Assembly (NCBI GenBank): GCA_013822765.1
Contig: PNKY01000006.1
Span: 246,850 to 310,849 of the forward strand
Source: Rhodospirillum sp.
GTDB lineage: Bacteria; Pseudomonadota; Alphaproteobacteria; Dongiales; Dongiaceae
Direction: 5' to 3'
DNA: 64,000 bases
Position numbers and translations under genes: made by a program. Position 1 is the stretch's first letter. Each line of letters opens with the position of its first letter. Below are positions 50,523-64,000 of this stretch, piece by piece. The notes below the pieces were generated by a model, which was not told where the DNA came from, did no database searches, and saw only the letters and a program-made list of their open reading frames with translations.

Positions 50523-52826
50523 TTAAGCGTCGACCGGTTCGACCGTCTCCTCGCGGGGCGAGGATTTGCTCTCGACGATCTCGAAGGTGAGCTTGTCGGC
50601 CTCTTTATCGAGGCCGATGCGGACCGTGCCGCCCTTCTCCAACCTGCCGAACAGGATATCCTCGGCCAGCGCCTTCTTGATGTTCTCCTGGATCACCCGG
50701 GCCAGCGGACGCGCGCCATAGAGCGGGTCGAAGCCCTTCTGCGCCAGCCACTTTCGAGCTGCTTCAGAAAGTTCGATGGCGACATGCCGGTCGGCCAGCT
50801 GAGCCTCCAGCTGCATCACGAACTTGTCCACGACCTGGGCCACCACCTCCGGCGGCAGGTTGCTGAAGGCGATGATCTGGTCCAGGCGGTTGCGGAATTC
50901 CGGCGTGAACATCCGGTTGATCGCTTCCTGGTCCTCGCCCTCGCGCCGCTCGCGGCCGAAGCCGATGGCGGCCTTGGACATCTCCTGGGCGCCGGCGTTG
51001 GTGGTCATGATCAGGATGACATTCCGGAAGTCGACGATCTTGCCGTTGTGGTCTGTGAGCTTTCCGTGATCCATGACCTGGAGCAAAATATTAAATAGGT
51101 CGGGGTGTGCTTTTTCGATCTCATCCAGCAGCAGCACGGAGTGCGGATGCTGGTCGATCGCGTCGGTCAGCAAGCCACCCTGGTCGAACCCGACGTAGCC
51201 CGGAGGGGCGCCGATCAGGCGCGAGACCGTGTGCCGCTCCATGTATTCCGACATGTCGAAGCGGATGAGCTCGATGCCCATGCACATCGACAGCTGGCGC
51301 GCGACCTCGGTCTTGCCGACGCCGGTCGGACCCGAGAACAGGTAGGAGCCGATCGGCTTCTCCGGCTCGCGCAAGCCTGCGCGGCTGAGCTTGATTGCGG
51401 CCACCAGGGCCTCGATCGCCTTGTCCTGGCCGAACACCATGGTCTTGAGGTCGCGCAGCAGGTTCTTCAGCGTGTTCTTGTCGTCCTTGCTCACCGTCTT
51501 GGGTGGGATGCGGGCGATGGTGGCGACCGTCGCCTCCACGTCCTTCACCGTGATGGTCTTCTTGCGCTTGGATTCCGGCAGCAGCATCTGCGCCGCGCCG
51601 ACCTCGTCGATCACGTCGATCGCCTTGTCGGGCAGCTTGCGGTCGTTGATGTAGCGCGCCGCCAGCTCCACCGAGGCGCGGATCGCTTCCTGGGTGTAGC
51701 GCACCGAGTGATGCTTCTCGTAATACGGCTTCAGACCGCGCAGGATCTTCACCGCATCCTCGAGCGATGGCTCGTTGACGTCGATCTTCTGGAAGCGGCG
51801 GACCAGGGCGCGGTCCTTCTCGAAATACTGCCGGTATTCCTTGTAGGTCGTGGACCCGATGCAGCGCAGCAGGCCGGATTGCAGCGCCGGCTTCAGCAGG
51901 TTGGAGGCATCCATCGAGCCGCCGGAGGTGGCGCCGGCGCCGATCACGGTGTGGATCTCGTCGATGAAGAGGATGGCGCCTTCGGTCGCCTCCAGCTCCT
52001 TCACCACCGCCTTCAGGCGCTCCTCGAAATCGCCGCGATAGCGCGTGCCGGCCAGCAGCGCACCCATGTCGAGCGCGAAGATGGTGGCGTTCTTCAGCAC
52101 GTCCGGCACGTCCTCGTTGACGATGCGGCGCGCCAAGCCCTCGGCGATGGCGGTCTTGCCGACACCCGGATCGCCGACATAGAGCGGGTTGTTTTTGGTG
52201 CGGCGGCACAGCACCTGGATGGTGCGGTTGACCTCCTGCTCGCGTCCGATCAGCGGGTCGATGCGGCCGTCCTTGGCCTTCTGGTTGAGGTTGACGCAAT
52301 AGGCCTCGAGCGCATCGCTGCCGGTCTTGACCCCGCCAGCGCCTTCCGCTTCGGGATCGGCGCCGCGCACGCGCCGCGCCTCGGACCGGCCGGGCGCTTT
52401 GGCGATGCCGTGACTGATGTAGTTGACGGCGTCGAGCCGCGACATCTCCTGTTCCTGCAGGAAGAACACGGCATGGCTCTCGCGCTCGGAGAACAGCGCG
52501 ACCAGGATGTTGGCGCCCGTGACCTCTTCGCGGCCGGATGATTGCACGTGGATGGCGGCGCGCTGCAGCACCCGCTGGAAGCCGGCGGTCGGCTTGGCCT
52601 CGGCGTGGTGGCTGCCGACGATGTTGCCGAGCTGGTTGTCGACGTAGTCGCTGAGGTCGCGGCGCAGCCGCTCGACATCGACGTTGCAGGCCCGCATGAC
52701 CGCGATCGCGTCCTGGTCGTCGACCAGCGCCAGCAGCAGGTGCTCGAGGGTGGCGTAGTCGTGCCGCCGGTCGTTGGCGTAGGCGAGGGCCCGGCGCAAG
52801 GTCTGCTCTAAATTCGGCGACAGCAT
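50523..52826 (-). CDS. clpA: ATP-dependent Clp protease ATP-binding subunit ClpA
   Basis: A 767-residue AAA+ unfoldase. The N-terminal Clp domain (residues 1-145, [32 protein letters not shown]) binds ClpS; two AAA modules follow with Walker [14 protein letters not shown] and [13 protein letters not shown] and Walker B ILFIDEIH and [11 protein letters not shown]. The ClpP-docking loop reads IGF (KAAIGFGRE). The ATG follows AAGGAG. It is cotranscribed with clpS upstream. ClpP is not in this window. Confidence 0.97.
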   Translation of the reverse strand: MLSPNLEQTLRRALAYANDRRHDYATLEHLLLALVDDQDAIAVMRACNVDVERLRRDLSDYVDNQLGNIVGSHHAEAKPTAGFQRVLQRAAIHVQSSGREEVTGANILVALFSERESHAVFFLQEQEMSRLDAVNYISHGIAKAPGRSEARRVRGADPEAEGAGGVKTGSDALEAYCVNLNQKAKDGRIDPLIGREQEVNRTIQVLCRRTKNNPLYVGDPGVGKTAIAEGLARRIVNEDVPDVLKNATIFALDMGALLAGTRYRGDFEERLKAVVKELEATEGAILFIDEIHTVIGAGATSGGSMDASNLLKPALQSGLLRCIGSTTYKEYRQYFEKDRALVRRFQKIDVNEPSLEDAVKILRGLKPYYEKHHSVRYTQEAIRASVELAARYINDRKLPDKAIDVIDEVGAAQMLLPESKRKKTITVKDVEATVATIARIPPKTVSKDDKNTLKNLLRDLKTMVFGQDKAIEALVAAIKLSRAGLREPEKPIGSYLFSGPTGVGKTEVARQLSMCMGIELIRFDMSEYMERHTVSRLIGAPPGYVGFDQGGLLTDAIDQHPHSVLLLDEIEKAHPDLFNILLQVMDHGKLTDHNGKIVDFRNVILIMTTNAGAQEMSKAAIGFGRERREGEDQEAINRMFTPEFRNRLDQIIAFSNLPPEVVAQVVDKFVMQLEAQLADRHVAIELSEAARKWLAQKGFDPLYGARPLARVIQENIKKALAEDILFGRLEKGGTVRIGLDKEADKLTFEIVESKSSPREETVEPVDA

Positions 52827-52874
52827 TCTACCCTCTCCTTCACTCCACCGGCGCCTGCGTCAGGGCAGAACGCC

Positions 52875-53276
52875 TCATTCCTTCTCCATCGTGCATTGCA
52901 GCGGATGCTGGTGCCGGCGCGCGAAGTCGATGGTCTGCGTGACCTTCGTCTCCGCCACCTCGTAGGTGTAGACGCCGCACACCCCGACACCGCGGTGATG
53001 CACGTGAAGCATGATTTCCGTCGCCGCTTCGCGACTCTTGTTGAAAAACCGTTCCAGCACGTGGACGACGAACTCCATCGGCGTGTAGTCGTCGTTCAGC
53101 AGCAGAACGCGGTACATCGATGGTTTCTTGGTCTTGGGGCGCGTCTTGACGACCGTGCCGGTGCCCGTTCCCGTGCCGCCGGTGACGTCGTCATCGTTCT
53201 CGTTCGGTCCGCTTGCCAGCGGTGGCACTACGCCCGCCATCGCACCCAGGGCCCTATCGGTGTCAGGTCTCCACAT
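52875..53276 (-). CDS. clpS: ATP-dependent Clp protease adaptor ClpS
   Basis: A 133-residue adaptor that delivers N-degron substrates to ClpAP. The core is [27 protein letters not shown], with the substrate-binding NDDYT and M, and the helical [21 protein letters not shown]; the N-terminus has a Gly/Thr repeat linker. The ATG at 53276 falls where transcription is predicted to begin, so the mRNA would be leaderless; an in-frame ATG at 53240 with a GGG-like site is the alternative and gives 121 residues. Confidence 0.95.
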   Translation of the reverse strand: MWRPDTDRALGAMAGVVPPLASGPNENDDDVTGGTGTGTGTVVKTRPKTKKPSMYRVLLLNDDYTPMEFVVHVLERFFNKSREAATEIMLHVHHRGVGVCGVYTYEVAETKVTQTIDFARRHQHPLQCTMEKE

Positions 53277-53282
53277 TGCTCT

Positions 53283-53310
53283 ATAATATTGGAAGTCAAT
53301 GCCAGGTTAA
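53283..53310 (-). promoter_or_regulatory. predicted clpS promoter
   Basis: Read on the minus strand, TTAACC (53310-53305) and TATTAT (53288-53283) are 16 bp apart. Transcription would start about 7 bases on, at or next to the first clpS ATG. Confidence 0.5.
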
Positions 53311-53400
53311 AAGAGATAGCGCGCGCGAGCCTTTAATCAACCACGACGAACGTGGGTGAATCCGGCGCCGCGCCATTGGACCATTGGATCAAATGCGCGC

Positions 53401-54117
53401 TCAGAAGGCGTTGACCAGGCCGCCGATGCCTTCCCCGGAGACCGTCAGCGCGAAAATTGTCGCCGAGCGATCCCGCGGCTTGCCCTGCTCCGTGCGGTCG
53501 CGGGGTCCGACCTCGACTGGCTGGCGGAACGCAACGTTGGTCTTGTCACGCGCCAGCAGGAACTCCTGGAACTTGATCTCGGGGAAATCGCCTTGGGCAT
53601 GAACCCAGGCATCGAAATGGAATTGGCCGTTCCGGCAGCCGGACGCCACCCAGTAGAAGTCGCGCGAGTGCAGGATCTTGCCCTGCGGCGCGCCGTTACC
53701 CCATCCGCTTTGCGTCAACAGGTCGCGGAACTGATCGAGCTCGCTGCCGCTGAGCTGGCTCTCGGATTTCTGCCATCGCCACGGCGCCAGCAGATCGTTG
53801 ATCTCGACTTCCGCGAGGTTGGTCGGCCCGATTGCACGCGCGATGAAATAGGCGCCGCCGGGATTCGGACTCGCCTGGGTGATTTCGTACGAGCGAATCT
53901 GCTTCTCGTATTGGCCGTTGTAGACCAGGCGGAATCGATCGGGCGCACCCGGCGCGCAGCGCTCCCGGATGTCGTTGCCGTCGAGATAACTGAACCACGC
54001 GACCTTGCGGACCGCCGGGTTGTCGATGTCGCTTTGCGACGGCCCGTGGTACGCGCACCCCCCAACGAGGTAGGCCATTAAGGTTACTTTGACCAGGACT
54101 CTCAGCATGTGCCACAT
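53401..54117 (-). CDS. lipoprotein of unknown function
   Basis: A 238-residue exported protein with a lipobox in YLVGGC (Cys about 21), then DNPAVRKVAWFSYLDGNDIRERC, FRLVYNGQYEKQIRSYEI, and a C-terminal FQEFLLARDKTNVAFRQPVE. It contains a number of charged and aromatic residues but no motif I can name. The ATG at 54117 is one of three close ones (also 54108). It diverges from the carboxypeptidase gene over about 130 bp. Confidence 0.75.
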   Translation of the reverse strand: MWHMLRVLVKVTLMAYLVGGCAYHGPSQSDIDNPAVRKVAWFSYLDGNDIRERCAPGAPDRFRLVYNGQYEKQIRSYEITQASPNPGGAYFIARAIGPTNLAEVEINDLLAPWRWQKSESQLSGSELDQFRDLLTQSGWGNGAPQGKILHSRDFYWVASGCRNGQFHFDAWVHAQGDFPEIKFQEFLLARDKTNVAFRQPVEVGPRDRTEQGKPRDRSATIFALTVSGEGIGGLVNAF

Positions 54118-54250
54118 ATCCGTGGAATGATTGACTCATTTTTGCGTTAAGGGGCCATAAACCAACATCTTGGTATAGACAGGATTCAGTCGGATTCGTA
54201 TCATCCGTTAACAGATTGCGCCGCGTTGGTCGGCTTGAGGGGAAGTGTTG

Positions 54251-55738
54251 ATGGCGTCCCAAATCGCGGTCAAGGCAAGACGCGGCAGTTTGTCCCTGTT
54301 CCGGATCACGTTCGCGTTTGCGCTGACGGTCACGCTGGCGATTCTGGGTGGCGTGTCCGCCGATGCGCGCCCGGTCCAGTCGAGCATCGTGGTCGATGCC
54401 GCGAGCGGGGAAGTGCTGTCGGCGTTGAACGCCGATACCTCGACCTATCCCGCCTCCCTCACCAAGATGATGACCCTGTATCTGCTGTTCGAGGCGATGC
54501 AGGACGGCCGCGTGAAGCTGACCGACACCATCACCTTCTCGAAGTATTCCGCCGGCATGGCAGCGACCAACCTCAACGTCGACCGCGGCGACCGCATCTC
54601 GGTCGAGACCGCGATCCTGGCGCTGGTGGTCCGCTCCGCCAATGACGCCGCCACGGCGATCGCCGAGCATCTCGGCGGCACCGAGACTGGCTTCGCCCGC
54701 CTGATGACCAACAAGGCTCAGATGCTGGGCATGACGCGAACCACCTTCCGCAATGCCAACGGCCTGCCCGATCCCAAGCAGCGGACGACGGCGCGCGACA
54801 TGGCGACCCTCTCGGTCGCGCTGATCCGCGACTTCCCACAGTATTACGGCTATTTCAAGCGCACCAGCTTCAAGTACCGCGGCGTCACCTACCGCGGCCA
54901 CAACAAGCTGCTGAAGAGCTTCAAGGGCTACGACGGCATCAAGACCGGCTACATCCGCGCCTCCGGCTTCAACCTGGCGAGCTCGGCCGAGCGTGACGGC
55001 CGCCGCCTCGTGGTCGTCGTGCTGGGCGGCACCAGCCCCTCGATGCGCGACCGCAAGGTCGCCGACCTGCTCACCAACGGCTTCAAGACCCAGCGCGGTA
55101 CCGGCACGCTGATCGCCGCCAAGGCGCCGCAGGGCGGCCAGGTCAAGGCGGCAGCGCCCGCTCCGGCCGACACCACCGCCGAATCGGTGGTCGAGGACGT
55201 GATCGCCAATATCCTGATCAAGCCGGCCCAGGCCGCATCCGTGGACGAGGACGAGCAGCCCGTGAGCGCTGTGAAGCTCGCCGGCCTCAAGGGCCTTGCC
55301 CCGCTCCTGAAGCCCGGCACGCGTCCGGAGCCCAAGCCGGCCGAGGCAGCGATTGCGCTCGCTACGCCGGCGCTGAAGCCCGGCACCAGCCCGCAGGTGC
55401 TCAAGATCGCCGAAGCCGAACCGTTCGTGCCGGACGCTCAGTCGACCACGGTCGTGTGGAAGGCGGACGGCAACTACGGCATCCAGGTCGGCGCCTACTC
55501 GAAATACAACGCCGCGCAGAAGGCCGCACAGACCGCGACCGATGCGGAATCGCAGCTGCTGGCCGACGCCCGCATCATCATCGACACCCAGAAGATGAAC
55601 AACGGCAGCAAGCTTTATCGCGCCCGCGTCGCCGGGCTCAGCAAGACCGACGCGCAGACCGCCTGCCGCAACCTCAAGGCCAAGCGCACCGACTGCCTGG
55701 TCCTGAAGATCGATCCGACCCTGGCGATGGGCAACTGA
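54251..55738 (+). CDS. D-alanyl-D-alanine carboxypeptidase with SPOR domain
   Basis: A 495-residue penicillin-binding protein (peptidase S11, DacA/DacC-like). After a signal peptide (cut near SADA, about residue 39) come the active-site SLTK (Ser69, Lys72), SAN (VVRSANDAA) and KTG (GIKTGYIRASG). A proline/alanine-rich linker (about 295-400) leads to a SPOR domain (about 410-490: YGIQVGAYSKYNAAQKA, SKLYRARVAGLSKTDAQTACRNLKAK), which binds denuded peptidoglycan at septa. This combination is found in several alphaproteobacteria. The ATG follows GGGGAAG. Confidence 0.95.
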   Translation: MASQIAVKARRGSLSLFRITFAFALTVTLAILGGVSADARPVQSSIVVDAASGEVLSALNADTSTYPASLTKMMTLYLLFEAMQDGRVKLTDTITFSKYSAGMAATNLNVDRGDRISVETAILALVVRSANDAATAIAEHLGGTETGFARLMTNKAQMLGMTRTTFRNANGLPDPKQRTTARDMATLSVALIRDFPQYYGYFKRTSFKYRGVTYRGHNKLLKSFKGYDGIKTGYIRASGFNLASSAERDGRRLVVVVLGGTSPSMRDRKVADLLTNGFKTQRGTGTLIAAKAPQGGQVKAAAPAPADTTAESVVEDVIANILIKPAQAASVDEDEQPVSAVKLAGLKGLAPLLKPGTRPEPKPAEAAIALATPALKPGTSPQVLKIAEAEPFVPDAQSTTVVWKADGNYGIQVGAYSKYNAAQKAAQTATDAESQLLADARIIIDTQKMNNGSKLYRARVAGLSKTDAQTACRNLKAKRTDCLVLKIDPTLAMGN

Positions 55739-55885
55739 CGGCCGCTCCTTCGCGAGTGTCGCGTTTCAGAATGAGAGTCCGTTCCGCCGGTTAGGCCACG
55801 CTGAATTCGTATCGGCCGACGTTCCGCGTGCAATCAGCTCCAAGTCTGGCGGCTCAACGAGATCAGCCTCCGTCCCGCGGCGGCT

Positions 55886-55903
55886 GGATAGACTCGTCTA
55901 TCC
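55886..55903. promoter_or_regulatory. 18-bp inverted repeat upstream of the M20 peptidase
   Basis: GGATAGAC (55886-55893) and GTCTATCC (55896-55903) are perfect eight-base arms two bases apart, about 130 bp before the peptidase start and 150 bp after the carboxypeptidase stop. The tiny spacer favours a protein-binding site over an RNA hairpin. Confidence 0.45.
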
Positions 55904-56034
55904 GGCAACGGCGTTGCCGCGCGTTGCGACCGCGCAGGTTGAACAACCGTCCCATTACAAGTTCAGGTTTGCAGAGCGCTCCGGCCCGTTCCATTGTCGC
56001 CCTTGTCGCGTCAACGACTGCACAGGGTCATTTC

Positions 56035-57431
<1,397 letters not shown>

Positions 57432-57453
<22 letters not shown>

Positions 57454-58139
57454 GCACCTCGATCGCCCAGCATGTAGTCCGCCAAGCTGTAGCAGTGGCT
57501 CGCCTGATAGGCGTTCCGGCCCCGGTTCATGTGCGTCAGGTTGAACGCGCGGATGGCCCGCAGCGCGCGGCGCGTCGCGAGGAATTTGCAGATCGAGCGG
57601 AAGCCGCGGACCTTGATGCCGAAGATGTCCTCGCCGCGCGGGAAGAAATAGCTGACGTCTTCCGGCGTCGTGACGCAGCGTTCGAGAAACGTTTCGTCCA
57701 GCTGGTCCTGCCCGAGTGAATGATCCGTGGTGAAATCCGAGAGATGTACCAGGAAATTCGAACGAATGCCCTCGCCGTCCGCGTACAGCGCGAAAAACTC
57801 CATCCAGCTCGCATTGACGCGGACGAGCGCCTTGCCCGGGGTCGACGGCAGGCAGGAGACCGACCAATAGTGCCGCTCGGTCCGGCGCGGGATCGGGATG
57901 CAGTCGCGGCCGTAGCGCCGGAGAATCTCCAGGACCTCTTGCGCCTGCGGCCGGCGGAGCAGCTTCTCGAACCGCGGGACGTATTTGAGACGCAGCTCCG
58001 GGGACTCCGCGCGTTTGTCGGTATCGCGCAAGGTCGTCTTGCCCTGCATCCAACTGCGCTGCTGCTGGAGATCCAGGAATCGCCGAAGACCGGTCGTGCT
58101 CCGGCGAGGAGTCGCGCTCACGTCAGGTCCCTGCAACAA
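57432..58139 (-). CDS. conserved-looking protein of unknown function
   Basis: A 235-residue soluble protein with no signal or membrane helix. Distinct blocks are RPQAQEVLEILRRYGRDCIPIPRRTERHYWSVSCLPSTPG, RVNASWMEFFALYADGEGIRSNFLVHLSDFTTD and GIKVRGFRSICKFLATRRALRAIRAFNLTHMNRGRN. I do not recognise the family. The start is the first ATG; a later ATG at 58049 (MQGKTTLRD) is also possible. Its tail overlaps the M20 peptidase by 22 bp. Confidence 0.65.
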
Positions 58140-58278
58140 GAGTTCAGTGCCAAAGTACGCATTCGTTCAGTGTGCCGCATAGCCGCCGTCGATGGAACAA
58201 GGCCGTACAGAAAAGCGCTCCGACCCATCGGGTGAGCGGCCGTAGACCGGGAAAGCACGCTGCAGGCGACTCTGTGGA

Positions 58279-59937
58279 TCAGCTCGCCATCGGCCGCTGA
58301 TTGAGCGTCGTCAGGATGGACGCGAGCTCGTGCGAGCCGAACGGTTTCGACAGGCGCGGCAGGCTCTGCGCCATGCTGTTGGGGAAATCGGCATAGCCGG
58401 TGGCCAGAATGACCGGCAATTCCGGCCGCAGGCGGCTGATCTGCACCGCCAGCTCGGCGCCGGTCATGTCCGGCATCGCGTAGTCCGTGATGACAGCGTC
58501 GATCGTGCGGTCGGCGCGCAGGATGTTGAGCGCCGACATGCCCGACGGCACGACCTGGCTGGCATGACCGAGGTCTTCCAGCATGGACGCGGTGAGCAGC
58601 GCGACCAGCGGCTCGTCATCGACCACCAGCACACGGTAGTGCGGCGTTGCGCCATTCTGCGCCGGTTCCGCCTCGATCCGTTCGGCACGCGCGTCGCCGG
58701 CCGCCACCGGGAACCACAGCTCCACCGTCGTCCCCTGGCCCAGCACGCTGGAGATGCGCATGCCGCCGCCGGATTGCGCGGCTAGACCCAGCACCGACGA
58801 CAGCCCGAGGCCGGTGCCACGACCGACTTCCTTGGTCGTGAAGAACGGCTCGCTGCATCGTTTCAACGTCGCTTCGTCCATTCCGGTGCCGGTATCGGTC
58901 ACTGTCATGCGCACATAGTCGCCGTCCTCCAGCGACGACAGTCCGGTCGCGCCGGTCTCCCGTTGCGCCGCGATGCGCAGCCGTCCCCCGTCGGGCATGG
59001 CGTCGCGCGCATTGAGCGCGAGGTTGAGGACCGCGAGCTCGAGCTGGTTCGGATCGACCGAGATCAGCGCCAGGCCGCGGTCGAAGTCCATCTCGATCTG
59101 GATCGTGGGCCCCAGGGATCGCTGCAGCATCTCGGCCATGCTCTCGGACAGGCGCTGTACGTCGACCGGCTCCGGACGCAGCTCCTGCCGCCGGGCGAAG
59201 GCCAGCAACCGCTTGGTCAAGGCGGCGCCGCGATCCGCGCTTTCGCGCGCCGCGGTGAGGAAGTGCTTGGCCTTGGGATCGTTCAACGGCTGCTTGGCCA
59301 GATAATCGAGGCTGCCGAGGATACCCATCAGCAGGTTGTTGAAATCGTGCGCCAAGCCCCCGGTCAACTGCCCCAGGCTTTCCAGCTTCTGCATCTCGTG
59401 GACCTGGGCCAGCGCGGCCTCGCGCTCGCGCGTGCGCTCCTCGACGCGCTGCTCCAGCTTCGTGTTGGCCTCGGCCAGGGCGGCCGTCCGCTCCTCTACC
59501 CGGCGCTCCAGGTCGAAATTCAATCGCTCGAGCTCGCGGGTCTTGCGATAGAGCTCCGCAAAGACCCTGACCTTGGCGCGCAACAGGTCCGGCACCACCG
59601 GCACCGAGACGTAATCGACAGCGCCATATTGATAGCCCTTCAGCCGGTCGAGCTCGGTGACCGATATCGCCGACACAAAGATGATCGAGAGCGTATGGAA
59701 CCGCGGATGGTCGCGGATCATGGCGGCCAGCTCGAACCCGTTGAGGTCGGGCATGACCACGTCGATCAGCACCACGGCGATGTCGTTCTTCAGGATCTGT
59801 TCCAGGGCCTGCCGTCCGGACGAGGCCTTGATCAGGGTCTCGCCCAGGTCGCGCAGCATCACTTCGTAGCTCAGCAGCTTCGCCGGCTGATCGTCGACCA
59901 GAAGAATGTTGACCGGCTCGTTCGCGTTCATCGCCAT
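58279..59937 (-). CDS. hybrid histidine kinase, REC - HisKA - HATPase - REC
   Basis: A 552-residue cytosolic hybrid. Receiver 1 (residues about 8-125: NILLVDDQPAKL, phospho-Asp in VLIDVVMPDLNG) lacks the usual Lys, with VSVPVVP at that place. A coiled coil (about 130-185) joins it to HisKA with His197 in GGLAHDFNNLL and an HATPase domain, then receiver 2 (about 430-545: VLVVDDEPL, VITDYAMPDMTG, LSKPFG). No sensor or membrane domain. It starts 5 bp after the stop of the HAMP-repeat kinase, so the two are one transcription unit and likely one pathway. Confidence 0.94.
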   Translation of the reverse strand: MAMNANEPVNILLVDDQPAKLLSYEVMLRDLGETLIKASSGRQALEQILKNDIAVVLIDVVMPDLNGFELAAMIRDHPRFHTLSIIFVSAISVTELDRLKGYQYGAVDYVSVPVVPDLLRAKVRVFAELYRKTRELERLNFDLERRVEERTAALAEANTKLEQRVEERTREREAALAQVHEMQKLESLGQLTGGLAHDFNNLLMGILGSLDYLAKQPLNDPKAKHFLTAARESADRGAALTKRLLAFARRQELRPEPVDVQRLSESMAEMLQRSLGPTIQIEMDFDRGLALISVDPNQLELAVLNLALNARDAMPDGGRLRIAAQRETGATGLSSLEDGDYVRMTVTDTGTGMDEATLKRCSEPFFTTKEVGRGTGLGLSSVLGLAAQSGGGMRISSVLGQGTTVELWFPVAAGDARAERIEAEPAQNGATPHYRVLVVDDEPLVALLTASMLEDLGHASQVVPSGMSALNILRADRTIDAVITDYAMPDMTGAELAVQISRLRPELPVILATGYADFPNSMAQSLPRLSKPFGSHELASILTTLNQRPMAS

Positions 59938-59942
59938 GATCC

Positions 59943-64000
<4,058 letters not shown>

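Overview
This window is a stretch of high-GC (roughly two thirds G+C by eye) alphaproteobacterial chromosome, most like a Rhodospirillales-type organism. Evidence: the conserved alphaproteobacterial gene order M48 protease - DsbA-like - aroQ - accB - accC - aat - DUF2155 - mlaD - NDUFA12; a class II (cobalamin-dependent) ribonucleotide reductase; DUF1127; several PAS_5-type proteins; and many ABC sugar importers. I see no transposase, phage, integrase, CRISPR array, rRNA or tRNA. The region looks like ordinary core and metabolic chromosome rather than a mobile island.

Layout. 0-2.2 kb: two tandem PAS_5 proteins and a PrsW-like membrane protease. 2.3-6.6 kb: a class I/II aminotransferase followed by a gamma-glutamyltranspeptidase-fold lipoprotein that lacks the catalytic Thr, divergent from an M48/TPR protease. 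6.7-15.8 kb: DsbA-like, Lrp/AsnC regulator, VOC protein, aroQ-accB-accC, small secreted protein, DinB, aat, then a minus-strand group (NDUFA12, mlaD, small protein, DUF2155), a GNAT and an EamA transporter whose first helix needs a non-standard start. 15.8-19.8 kb: nrdJ with a promoter carrying tandem NrdR-like boxes 32 bp apart and a DnaA box. 19.9-23.5 kb: DUF2235 protein, cyclophilin, LpxO-like hydroxylase, SDR. 23.5-26.6 kb: CUT1 sugar importer genes without an ATPase. 26.8-30.9 kb: PAS histidine kinase, tiny ParB-like protein, tail-anchored protein, MsrQ without MsrP, DUF1127. 31.1-39.0 kb: two neighbouring CUT2 sugar importers plus an NAD-dependent epimerase. 39.0-43.1 kb: a PotABCD/AfuABC-type importer. 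43.4-50.1 kb: phospholipase D-type lipoprotein, two paralogous small secreted proteins bracketing two paralogous VOC proteins, RidA, a third PAS_5 protein, a PF04339-like acyltransferase, two small unknowns. 50.5-53.3 kb: clpA and clpS. 53.4-58.1 kb: lipoprotein, D,D-carboxypeptidase with SPOR domain, M20 peptidase, unknown protein. 58.3 kb to the end: a REC-kinase-REC hybrid and a very large HAMP-repeat hybrid kinase that runs off the window.

How the parts work together. Four ABC importers with separate regulatory sites suggest a heterotroph scavenging sugars and polyamine/organic-type solutes. The aroQ/accBC, aat, nrdJ and clpSA genes are housekeeping; aat and clpSA together form the leucine/phenylalanine N-degron route. 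The last two kinases are adjacent, co-oriented and likely one signalling unit. The most distinctive observations are the catalytically degenerate GGT-fold lipoprotein, the likely non-AUG start of the EamA transporter, the nrdJ control region, a 20-bp perfect palindrome and a CAATCGATTG operator-like site in the sugar-transport cluster, and the exact 276-bp tandem HAMP repeats. I did not find an obviously new multi-gene system.
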